A stretch of DNA of 9,940 nt, taken from Balneolia bacterium. Its GTDB lineage: Bacteria; Bacteroidota; Rhodothermia; Balneolales; Cyclonatronaceae. The position numbers and the translations under genes were made by a program. The stretch spans positions 1 through 9,940 of the forward strand of contig PXAI01000073.1 in assembly GCA_003567135.1 (NCBI GenBank), written 5' to 3'. Shown in pieces: positions 1 through 5,436 of the stretch. The first letter of the stretch is position 1. Each line of letters starts with the position of its first letter. The notes beneath the pieces are model-generated. The model was not told where the DNA came from, did not search any database, and saw nothing but the letters and a program-made list of their open reading frames with translations.

Positions 1-1704
1 CTCCAGCGGTTTAACCCTGAATCCCGACAAAAACGCCATATCCTGATTATTATCATTATCCAGCTGGCTGAACCGGTTTCGGTCGAGATCGCTGACCGCC
101 CACTCGCCATAAAGCTCAAGACGATCCGTAAGACTGAAACTGCTTCTGATGGCCGCCATTTGCTGTGCCTGGGGCGCAGGAATTCGCCGGAACGGCTCGT
201 AAGCTCCCATTCCCGGGCCAACCCATTCATACACAATTCCCTTCGACGTGCTTTGCGCCCTGCGGTACGATCCCAAGCCGTCTCCCACTCTGCTGAACCT
301 GACGCGCCAGACGCCGGAAGAATCTCCGGGGATGTGGCGAAAGATGGTTACCGGATCGTTCTGAAACGTGGTATCCACCCTCGCATACAAAATAAAATCG
401 ACGTCCGTGCGAAATCCCACAGAATCCGCTCCGCTGATGGTGGCCGATTCCAAATCATCCCCTGCTTCCCTCAAAATGCGGATTTCCTCGTCAGACAATC
501 CCACTTCCGTATTCAGGTTGCGGCTGTCAGCTTCCCTGACAAATGACGCGCCCACGGAAAGGCGTCCATTAAAAAGCTGATCGTGCGTTGCTTCAGCGGC
601 CACGAGAGTTCGGTTGTATTCTTCTGTCACGTACTGAAAATCCACCGTAATGCGGGAGACGTCAGTGATCATACGGTTTTGGGTAAAGGTGATTTCGCCC
701 AGGCCGTAATCGATGATGTAATCATTTTCCTCGCCCCTGGTCAGCAGGTTTCCATTCAGATATACACGCTCCGTACCGGCCAGCACGATGATAAACGTCT
801 CGCCTTCGGCTCCGGTCAGCCTGTAGGGCCCCTGGACACCATCGCGCCCTTCAAACTCCATCACCCTGAACCGGCCTCTTACCACAGCCGCCGAAGCCTG
901 ATACGATCCGTAGCGGTTTGTGTGAACCTCAACATCCCCCCCTTGGAGCCGCCGGCTGATTTGAGCAAATTCGCTCGTCCGGTAATCCACATCCACATCC
1001 CCCAGCTGAAGCTGACCCAGTTCATGACGCAGCTGGATGTAGACTTTATCAAACTCCCGTAAATTCTGAGTGCTTCCGTCCGGCTGAATCGGCGTGCTCT
1101 GGTCGGTGAGCGTGGCCAGCACTTCCACGTCATCCGTTATAAAACCGCTCAGCTCAAAACGCAGTCCGCTGTCGAGCGAGAGATCCTGCGCAGATCCTAC
1201 GGTAATCCCCCTGCTGAGGCTTCCGCTTCGCTGGAGTCTGGATGAGCCAAAAAGTGCCTCGCCGGTAATGGCAGGCTGGACTACGCGATCGGCATCGATG
1301 GCGGCAGTATCATCTTCGGCGGGCGTAAACGGCCGAAGCTCTCTCTGGAAATAAACCGGCCGAAGTGTGAAGGGTAACCGGCTGTACTCGGCGTGCACCA
1401 GAACGGAATCAGCACCTGCAAGATAGACGTCGTTTAGCAGCTGCCATTCGCCTGAGTTGTAGTTTATGCGCCAGTTATTTTCCCGGGGGATCTCTTCTCC
1501 GGCAATCGAGATGCGAAGGCTGTTTTCGATAATCCAGTGATTGAGAAAATGGGTGGAATCTGTATCCGAAACCCAGAAGGTGTCCTCCGCGCTGATCTGC
1601 TGCTGGGCCTGTGTCCGTTCTGCGGCAGACATGAACCCAAACAGGCACACAAAAATGAACCAGTATTTATATGGTGATGCCGGGTTTGGAAAAATTGAGT
1701 ACAC
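1..1704 (-). CDS. Large predicted secreted or outer-membrane protein, N-terminal 568 codons, cut by window edge
   Basis: A frame open for 568 codons runs from a GTG at 1704 past the left edge. Residues 12-33 look like a signal peptide: a Lys, a hydrophobic run (YWFIFVCLFGF) and a small-residue region ending near TQA. The mature part is rich in alternating polar and hydrophobic residues, Gly, Asp and aromatics, as in beta-rich envelope proteins. Notable stretches are a Ser/Gly-rich SRGITVGSAQDLSLDSG (residues 164-180), TDQSTPIQPDG (200-210), and a YGLGEITFTQNRMIT segment (333-347). I associate similar stretches with large hypothetical proteins of Bacteroidota, Chlorobi and Ignavibacteria, but cannot name a family or function. 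The next in-frame ATG (1632) would remove the signal peptide, so I prefer GTG; no clear ribosome binding site supports either. The gene follows rplI but is separated from it by a strong terminator, so it is probably its own unit. Seven consecutive Gs occur at codons 254-257. The reading frame is certain, the function is not. Confidence 0.8.
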   Translation of the reverse strand, partial: MYSIFPNPASPYKYWFIFVCLFGFMSAAERTQAQQQISAEDTFWVSDTDSTHFLNHWIIENSLRISIAGEEIPRENNWRINYNSGEWQLLNDVYLAGADSVLVHAEYSRLPFTLRPVYFQRELRPFTPAEDDTAAIDADRVVQPAITGEALFGSSRLQRSGSLSRGITVGSAQDLSLDSGLRFELSGFITDDVEVLATLTDQSTPIQPDGSTQNLREFDKVYIQLRHELGQLQLGDVDVDYRTSEFAQISRRLQGGDVEVHTNRYGSYQASAAVVRGRFRVMEFEGRDGVQGPYRLTGAEGETFIIVLAGTERVYLNGNLLTRGEENDYIIDYGLGEITFTQNRMITDVSRITVDFQYVTEEYNRTLVAAEATHDQLFNGRLSVGASFVREADSRNLNTEVGLSDEEIRILREAGDDLESATISGADSVGFRTDVDFILYARVDTTFQNDPVTIFRHIPGDSSGVWRVRFSRVGDGLGSYRRAQSTSKGIVYEWVGPGMGAYEPFRRIPAPQAQQMAAIRSSFSLTDRLELYGEWAVSDLDRNRFSQLDNDNNQDMAFLSGFRVKPLE

Positions 1705-1776
1705 CGTTGACTTCGGGTAGAAGTTTGTTGAGAGCTGCGTATTGAAATGCAGAATTGTTCTTAAACTGCAAACACC

Positions 1777-1807
1777 CAAAATAGTTCGCCGGACTCAAAT
1801 CTTCAAA
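1777..1807 (-). promoter_or_regulatory. Possible promoter for the envelope-protein gene
   Basis: TTTG at 1804-1807 and TATTTTG at 1777-1783 are 20 bases apart. This resembles the Bacteroidota -33 TTTG and -7 TAnnTTTG pair, but the -7 box has a one-base spacer instead of two. It lies just past the rplI terminator and would give a leader of about 65 bases before the GTG at 1704. The position is sensible but the match is imperfect, so this is a weak call. Confidence 0.3.
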
Positions 1808-1814
1808 GGATGCA

Positions 1815-1848
1815 TAAAAAAAGGGATACTCCGGTGGAATATCCCTTT
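1815..1848 (-). terminator. Rho-independent terminator of the rpsF-rpsR-rplI operon
   Basis: Reading on the minus strand, AAAGGGATATTCC pairs with GGAGTATCCCTTT across a three-base loop (ACC). The 13-bp stem has one G-U wobble and runs into a tract of seven Us, three of them inside the stem. It starts 23 bases after the rplI stop codon and is the clearest intrinsic terminator in the window. It separates the ribosomal operon from the envelope-protein gene downstream. Confidence 0.92.
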
Positions 1849-1870
1849 AAAATACTAAAGACAGATTTTC

Positions 1871-2317
1871 TTAGTCGGCTTTTACGACCCAGAATTTAAC
1901 CTGTGCTTTTACTTCAGCGTGGAGATCGACCGTGGCGGTGTACTCTCCGAGTGACTTAACATCGCCGTCGATTGTAACTTTACGACGATCAAGATCAAAT
2001 CCTTTTTCGTTGAGCGCGTCAGTAAGCTGCTGGGAAGTTACGGTTCCGAAGATTTTTCCGTCTTCACCTGCTTTTACTGAAATCGTTACAGAAACTTCTG
2101 CAAGCTGCTGAGCGAGTTTATCAGCGTTTTCCCGCTTGGCTTCAATCTTGCGGCTTTGCTGACGTTTTTCTTCCTGAACGGCACGGATGGTGCTTTCAGT
2201 GGCGTGAATGGCAAATCCTTTTGGAATGAGATAGTTACGACCGTAACCGTCTTTAACATCCACGATTTCACCGGATTCACCCAGATTATCGACATCTTGT
2301 TTGAGAATCAGTTTCAT
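1871..2317 (-). CDS. rplI: 50S ribosomal protein L9
   Basis: L9 binds 23S rRNA at the base of the L1 stalk and helps keep the reading frame during translation. The 148 residues are close to the usual length of about 149. The N-terminal RNA-binding domain (about residues 1-50) begins MKLILKQDVDNLGESGEIVDV and has the glycine-rich GYGRNYLIPKGFA loop typical of the family. A long charged linker helix follows (about 41-75, with EEKRQQSRKIEAKRENADKL), then the C-terminal domain with GKIFGTVTSQQLTDAL (about 88-103). The ATG at 2317 is 20 bases after the rpsR stop codon. No Shine-Dalgarno sequence is visible. It is the last gene of its operon and is followed by a strong hairpin terminator. Nothing is missing or unusual. 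Confidence 0.98.
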   Translation of the reverse strand: MKLILKQDVDNLGESGEIVDVKDGYGRNYLIPKGFAIHATESTIRAVQEEKRQQSRKIEAKRENADKLAQQLAEVSVTISVKAGEDGKIFGTVTSQQLTDALNEKGFDLDRRKVTIDGDVKSLGEYTATVDLHAEVKAQVKFWVVKAD

Positions 2318-2337
2318 AGTATGGTAGATCGGTTAGG

Positions 2338-2589
2338 TTATCGTATACTTTCTGCTACAAACGGAATCAGGGCCATGTGCCTTGCACGCTTGATAGCACG
2401 CGTAAGCTGGCGCTGATACTTTGCACTGGTGCCGGTTACGCGGCGGGGAAGGATTTTTCCCTGGTCGTTTACAAAACGAAGAAGCGTATCAACGTCTTTG
2501 TAATCAATGTATTTAAGGCCTACTTTGGTGAAGCGGCATTCTTTCGTACGAAGATTCCCTTTTTTGGGATGTTGTGGATTCTTCAGCAT
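2338..2589 (-). CDS. rpsR: 30S ribosomal protein S18
   Basis: S18 forms a heterodimer with S6 on the platform of the small ribosomal subunit. The 83-residue protein has the conserved core: YIDYKDVDTLLRFVNDQGKILPRRVTGTSAKYQRQLTRAIKRARHMALIPF, here running from about residue 28 to 78. The basic LPRRVTG..AKYQRQLTRAIKRAR stretch is diagnostic for 16S rRNA binding. One Cys is present near the N-terminus (C18), so a multi-Cys zinc site is not apparent. It follows rpsF after 47 bases. The ssb gene found between rpsF and rpsR in Bacillus, and the priB gene found there in Escherichia coli, are absent. The upstream bases are AT-rich and show no ribosome binding site. Confidence 0.98.
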   Translation of the reverse strand: MLKNPQHPKKGNLRTKECRFTKVGLKYIDYKDVDTLLRFVNDQGKILPRRVTGTSAKYQRQLTRAIKRARHMALIPFVAESIR

Positions 2590-2636
2590 GATATAATAAT
2601 AGCTAAGTTAAAATTTCAGGTTGACAAGACGAGGGA

Positions 2637-3017
2637 TTAATCCTCTTCCTCTTCTTCAGATGGTACTTCAACAAAGATGCTTGGAACTTCACCTTTTTTC
2701 TGAAGCTCGCGATGCTGCTTCATTTTGTTGTCGTACTTGAGGGTGATAAACCGGAGGATGTTATCGTCGATAGTAAGCTGGCGCTCATGACGCGCGATAA
2801 GGTCGGCCGGGGCATCGAAATAGACGTTTACGTAATAACCGCTTCTTTTGCCGTCAATTTCGTAGGCGAGGCGCTTAATGCCCCACTCGTCAGTCTCTTC
2901 AATTTCAGCACCGTTTTCTTTCAGAAAATCGATGTGCTTATTAACAATAGCTTTGATCTCTTCTTCGTCGAGAACTGAGTTCACGATAAAGAGATGCTCA
3001 TAATAATTTGATTTCAT
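2637..3017 (-). CDS. rpsF: 30S ribosomal protein S6
   Basis: S6 pairs with S18 on the platform of the 30S subunit. The 126 residues give the ferredoxin-like fold expected: YEHLFIVNS as strand one, a helix with LDEEEIKAIVNKHIDFL, the GIKRLAYEIDGKRSGYYVNVYFDAP strand pair (about residues 46-70), and DDNILRFITLKYD (about 84-96). The C-terminal tail ends in SEEEEED. In Escherichia coli, glutamates are added to S6 after translation by RimK; here a comparable acidic tail is encoded directly. It is the first gene of the rpsF-rpsR-rplI operon. AAGG lies about 9 bases before the ATG at 3017 as a weak ribosome binding site. A TAnnTTTG promoter and two leader hairpins lie upstream, and autoregulation by the S6:S18 complex is known in other bacteria. 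Confidence 0.98.
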   Translation of the reverse strand: MKSNYYEHLFIVNSVLDEEEIKAIVNKHIDFLKENGAEIEETDEWGIKRLAYEIDGKRSGYYVNVYFDAPADLIARHERQLTIDDNILRFITLKYDNKMKQHRELQKKGEVPSIFVEVPSEEEEED

Positions 3018-3031
3018 AGGTTACCCTTGGG

Positions 3032-3069
3032 TGTTTTAAAATAAAACAGCCGACGGACCTTCCGCCGGC
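3032..3069 (-). promoter_or_regulatory. Two-hairpin leader of rpsF mRNA, first hairpin terminator-like
   Basis: On the minus strand GCCGGCGGA pairs with TCCGTCGGC (3049-3069, loop AGG, one G-U pair), followed at once by a U-rich run (TGTTTTATTTT). A second perfect 7-bp hairpin, TGTTTTA/TAAAACA with loop TTT, occupies 3032-3048. The first hairpin plus the U-rich stretch looks like an intrinsic terminator, but lies between the predicted rpsF promoter and the rpsF ATG, so it could be an attenuator or an S6:S18 binding site. It could also simply end stray transcription from upstream. The hairpins are read from the sequence; the regulatory role is inferred. Confidence 0.5.
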
Positions 3070-3080
3070 AGGCAAGTCTT

Positions 3081-3108
3081 CAAATATAAGGGATATTTTT
3101 GTAAGAAA
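3081..3108 (-). promoter_or_regulatory. Predicted Bacteroidota-type promoter of rpsF
   Basis: TATATTTG at 3081-3088 matches the -7 consensus TAnnTTTG of Bacteroidota exactly. TTTC at 3105-3108 is a near match to the -33 TTTG, although its 16-base spacing is somewhat short. Transcription would begin near 3075 and give a leader of roughly 57 bases that contains both hairpins. No other good promoter was seen between nuoN and rpsF. Confidence 0.5.
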
Positions 3109-3249
3109 CCCGATAGAATTTGAGGGATTTGCAGGGATGGGATGTGCCCGAGCTTTTGCCGGTGTGAATCCAGCTGAAACTACCTCTTAACGCCCCAGGT
3201 TCGTCATCCCGGAAACATCCAAGGCGGAGCCATGCAGAAGAGTTACAGG

Positions 3250-3277
3250 TTTCGGGTTTCGGGTTTCGGGTTTCGGG
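3250..3277. repeat. Tandem TTTCGGG heptamer, four perfect copies
   Basis: TTTCGGG is repeated four times without mismatch, followed by a partial unit (TTCG). Read on the minus strand it is CCCGAAA. Degenerate copies in the opposite orientation lie at 3591-3632 (CCCGCAACTC, CCCGAAACCC, GCAACCC). The 21-base period permits translation as a repeating NPKPETR peptide, a known source of spurious predicted proteins. The array is a probable simple-sequence repeat that may vary in copy number. Confidence 0.85.
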
Positions 3278-3333
3278 TTCGTTTAGTACACCAACCAACG
3301 TCACGGCGCCCTCATCTCGTAAAATCCTCTCGC

Positions 3334-3502
3334 GATAGCGATGATTTATACGGGATCTTCCAGCGTTAAGTCGGCTATGGTATTGGTCGCTTACAGATTA
3401 TAGCACAAAAATACGTTGCTACCCTTTAGGGCTACTTGGTTTAGCACCAAAAAGATCTGTCCAAATATAGCGCTGGAAGATCCCGCATATCGTACGGCTA
3501 TC
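3334..3502. repeat. Structured inverted-repeat element, REP or MITE-like
   Basis: Two 32-base arms face each other: 3334-3365 and 3471-3502. The inner 15 bases are perfect (CGGGATCTTCCAGCG and its reverse complement), the outer 6 are perfect (GATAGC/GCTATC), and 25 of 32 positions match overall. Inside, further short pairs continue the fold in order: CTAT/ATAG (3375, 3467), TTGG/CCAA (3383, 3461), ACAGAT/ATCTGT (3393, 3455). At the core are small hairpins, CCCT/AGGG and TTGGT/ACCAA (3436-3450). It has no coding capacity. It could be a non-autonomous mobile repeat, a REP-type palindrome or a structured RNA. The pairing is seen directly; the class is an inference. Confidence 0.6.
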
Positions 3503-3590
3503 TCTTCCTAAAAAACCACACAGACCGATTGCGGGATGACGGTACCGGAGCGTTTGTTGGGGCGATCGGTATAGAGTTCAACGAGTCCGC

Positions 3591-3632
3591 GAACCCGCAA
3601 CTCTTCATCACCCGAAACCCGCAACCCTCTTA
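3591..3632. repeat. Degenerate inverted copies of the CCCGAAACC repeat
   Basis: Three related units occur here: CCCGCAACTCTTC, CCCGAAACCC and GCAACCCTCTT. They are close to the reverse complement of the sequence at the left edge of the heptamer array (3237-3256), which reads CCCGAAACCTGTAACTCTTC on the minus strand. The region therefore carries the same repeat family in both orientations on either side of the 169-base element. Confidence 0.5.
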
Positions 3633-3688
3633 CCCAATAATCAACCGTCTCCAAAAACGATTCAATCCAAACGGCCTAAAATCTTCCC

Positions 3689-5140
3689 TTAATTAACCGC
3701 GTAAAACCCGGTATCAAAGAAAGAGAAGATCAGATCGGTAATGTGCGACGGGATGAGGCCGAAGTAAATGGTAAGGCCTGCGAGGAATGCGAGGGAGACT
3801 ACGTAAACGGCTTTTGGGGTTACGAGGGTTACTTCCTCTCCTGCTGCCGGCTCTTTCATGTAGAGGTAAACCATCACGCGAAGATAGTAGTAGACGCTGG
3901 CCGCGCTGGCGAGTACGCCAACGATGGCGAGGCCGAGGAATCCGGCGTCGATGGCGGCGGCGAATACCATGTATTTACCGAAGAATCCGGCAAATGGCGG
4001 GATGCCCGCAAGTGAGAATAAAAAGATGGATAGCAGAACACCCATAATCGGATACTGGAAACCGAGTCCGGCGTAGCCTTTTACGTCGTTGAAGAGCACA
4101 TCCTGGCTTTTTTCGTAGTAGGCGACAATTCCAAATGCGCCGACGTTCATCAGCGTGTAGGCGAAGAGATAGTACATTACGGCACTGTAGCCGGCTGTGG
4201 TTCCGGCGGCAAGGCCAACGAGAACGTATCCCGCATGCGCGATACTTGAGTAGGCAAGCATACGCTTGACGTTATCCTGAACCATGGCAACCAGGTTACC
4301 GAATACCATCGTAATGATGGCAATAACGGCGATAGCTGCGCTCCAGTCATCCACCCAGTAAGGCAGCGCGCGGCTGAGTACGAGAAGCAAACCGATGAAG
4401 GATGCCGTTTTACCGGCCGTAGCCATAAACGCTGTAATCGTTGTTGGCGCACCCTGATAAACGTCAGGTGTCCACATGTGAAACGGCACAGCTGATACCT
4501 TGAAGAAGAATGCTACCAGAAGCAGTGATACACCGCCCCAGAAAATCATCCCGCCGTCACGGTACTCGGCAATGGTTGCCAGATCAAATGATCCGGTTGC
4601 GCCGTAAATCAGCGTGATGCCGTAGATAAAAAATCCTGTTGAAAAAGCGCCGATCACAAAGTATTTGAGAGCTGATTCAACGCCCATTCGCTTATCCCGG
4701 ACAATCCCGGCAAGCGCGTAGAGACATATCGACATCGTTTCGAGGCCGATAAAAATCGTTACCATTGAATTGGCTGATGCCAGCACGATCATACCCACCG
4801 TACAGAACATCAGAAGTGGGTACACTTCGGGGAAATTGTGCTTAACGCCGATCAGGTAATCGTGCGTCAGAATTACGGTAAAGAACGCGCCGAAAACGAC
4901 GATAAACGTACCAAATGCCGCGGTTCCACCAACGGCCGCCATATCAGAGAAAATCAGCTGATGATCCGCATTGATCAGATCATATACTGAAATGATGAGC
5001 GCCGCCCCGAGAAATACCATGGAGGCGAGATATACTTTTCGGGAATCAGCTTTGAATCCGTCAAGCATCATAACAACCAGCGCGCCGAAGGCGATTATGG
5101 TGGCCGGAAGGTATGCGAGTATGTCGTTAAGGATTTCCAT
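3689..5140 (-). CDS. nuoN: NADH-quinone oxidoreductase subunit N
   Basis: NuoN is the antiporter-like subunit of the complex I membrane arm nearest the quinone module and carries one proton channel. The 483 residues (Escherichia coli about 485) form roughly 14 membrane helices. The residues needed for pumping are present: E134 in GLETMSICLYAL, K159 in SALKYFVIGAF, K214 in FFFKVSAVPFHMWTPDVYQGAP, K244 in TAGKTASF, and K389 in FFGKYMVFAA. They correspond to E133, K158, K217, K247 and K395 in E. coli. The ATG at 5140 is 11 bases after the pcd stop codon, with only AT-rich sequence before it. It is the last nuo gene, as in most nuo operons, and is followed by the repeat-rich gap without a clear terminator. 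Confidence 0.98.
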   Translation of the reverse strand: MEILNDILAYLPATIIAFGALVVMMLDGFKADSRKVYLASMVFLGAALIISVYDLINADHQLIFSDMAAVGGTAAFGTFIVVFGAFFTVILTHDYLIGVKHNFPEVYPLLMFCTVGMIVLASANSMVTIFIGLETMSICLYALAGIVRDKRMGVESALKYFVIGAFSTGFFIYGITLIYGATGSFDLATIAEYRDGGMIFWGGVSLLLVAFFFKVSAVPFHMWTPDVYQGAPTTITAFMATAGKTASFIGLLLVLSRALPYWVDDWSAAIAVIAIITMVFGNLVAMVQDNVKRMLAYSSIAHAGYVLVGLAAGTTAGYSAVMYYLFAYTLMNVGAFGIVAYYEKSQDVLFNDVKGYAGLGFQYPIMGVLLSIFLFSLAGIPPFAGFFGKYMVFAAAIDAGFLGLAIVGVLASAASVYYYLRVMVYLYMKEPAAGEEVTLVTPKAVYVVSLAFLAGLTIYFGLIPSHITDLIFSFFDTGFYAVN

Positions 5141-5151
5141 TAAATCAGAAA

Positions 5152-5436
5152 TTATACAAGTTTGTCAATGCGGCTCGCGAGCTCAATATCTTTGGCAGTT
5201 ACTTTGTTGCCGGCATCGTGTGTTTGCAGGCGGATCGTAACCGTGTTATACACATTATGAAGATCAGGGTGATGCACCACATCCTCAGCCTCAAGCCCTA
5301 CCCTTACAATAAAGGCCAGCGCTTCGCGAAAATCTGCGAATTTGAACTCACGTTTAATCGCATCACCATCCCGTGACCAGCCATTAAGTGATTCAAGTTC
5401 TTTCGAAAGTTCTTCTGCTGAGAGTGGTTTACTCAT
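5152..5436 (-). CDS. Pterin-4a-carbinolamine dehydratase (PCD/DCoH family)
   Basis: Enzymes of this family dehydrate 4a-hydroxytetrahydrobiopterin to quinonoid dihydropterin, recycling the cofactor of aromatic amino acid hydroxylases. The 94-residue protein matches the complete active-site signature: E51-x3-H55-H56-P57, then Y63, H73 and D83 at the expected spacings. The N-terminal LNGW at residues 17-20 is also typical. An in-frame ATG lies 20 codons upstream (5496), but it would add a basic stretch unlike the family and overlap nuoM by 68 bases; starting at 5436 gives normal length and an 8-base overlap (ATGAGTAA) with the nuoM stop. It sits between nuoM and nuoN, 11 bases from nuoN, so it is co-transcribed with complex I. 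A homologue among the Rhodothermus marinus complex I genes has been published (recalled). Whether it acts on pterins or has a role linked to complex I cannot be read here. Confidence 0.95.
   Translation of the reverse strand: MSKPLSAEELSKELESLNGWSRDGDAIKREFKFADFREALAFIVRVGLEAEDVVHHPDLHNVYNTVTIRLQTHDAGNKVTAKDIELASRIDKLV

Larger units (their letters stand above)
3202..3541. repeat. Inverted pair of CGTCATCCCG decamers
   Basis: CGTCATCCCG at 3202-3211 has an exact reverse complement, CGGGATGACG, at 3532-3541. The pair brackets the heptamer array and the structured element. Only the 10-base cores match; flanking bases do not. Short GTCATCCCG-type motifs recur in intergenic repeats of several bacterial groups, so this may be two independent repeat ends or the ends of a small non-autonomous element. 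Confidence 0.45.
3109..3688. other. Gene-free intergenic region between nuoN and rpsF, rich in repeats
   Basis: No credible coding sequence is present in this stretch. From left to right it contains unstructured sequence, a GTCATCCCG motif, four tandem TTTCGGG heptamers, a 169-base inverted-repeat element, a second GTCATCCCG motif in inverted orientation, and degenerate CCCGAAACCC/CCCGCAAC copies just before the end of nuoN. I found no clear hairpin terminator after the nuoN stop codon at 3689. The composition and the stack of inverted motifs suggest accumulated non-coding repeats. The individual elements are listed separately. Confidence 0.8.

Noticed and set aside
160..1354. Several short open frames on the plus strand and in other minus frames
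   Set aside because: They overlap the single 568-codon minus frame, which is continuous, has a signal peptide and explains the whole stretch.
1464..1652. 62-codon minus-strand frame beginning MCACLGSC
   Set aside because: It is a shifted frame within the N-terminal coding region of the envelope protein.
3250..3277. CRISPR-like array
   Set aside because: The units are 7 bases and directly contiguous, with no spacers; there are no cas genes nearby.
3080..3304. Open frame on the minus strand (74 codons) reading through the TTTCGGG array
   Set aside because: Its middle is the heptamer translated as NPKPETR repeats, a recognised artefact. It also runs over the predicted rpsF promoter and has no other recognisable content.
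5141..5170. TTGACA and TATAAT hexamers at the end of pcd, as a promoter for nuoN
   Set aside because: They are only 6 bases apart rather than about 17, and the TTGACA lies in the conserved C-terminal codons of pcd. The Bacteroidota consensus also differs.
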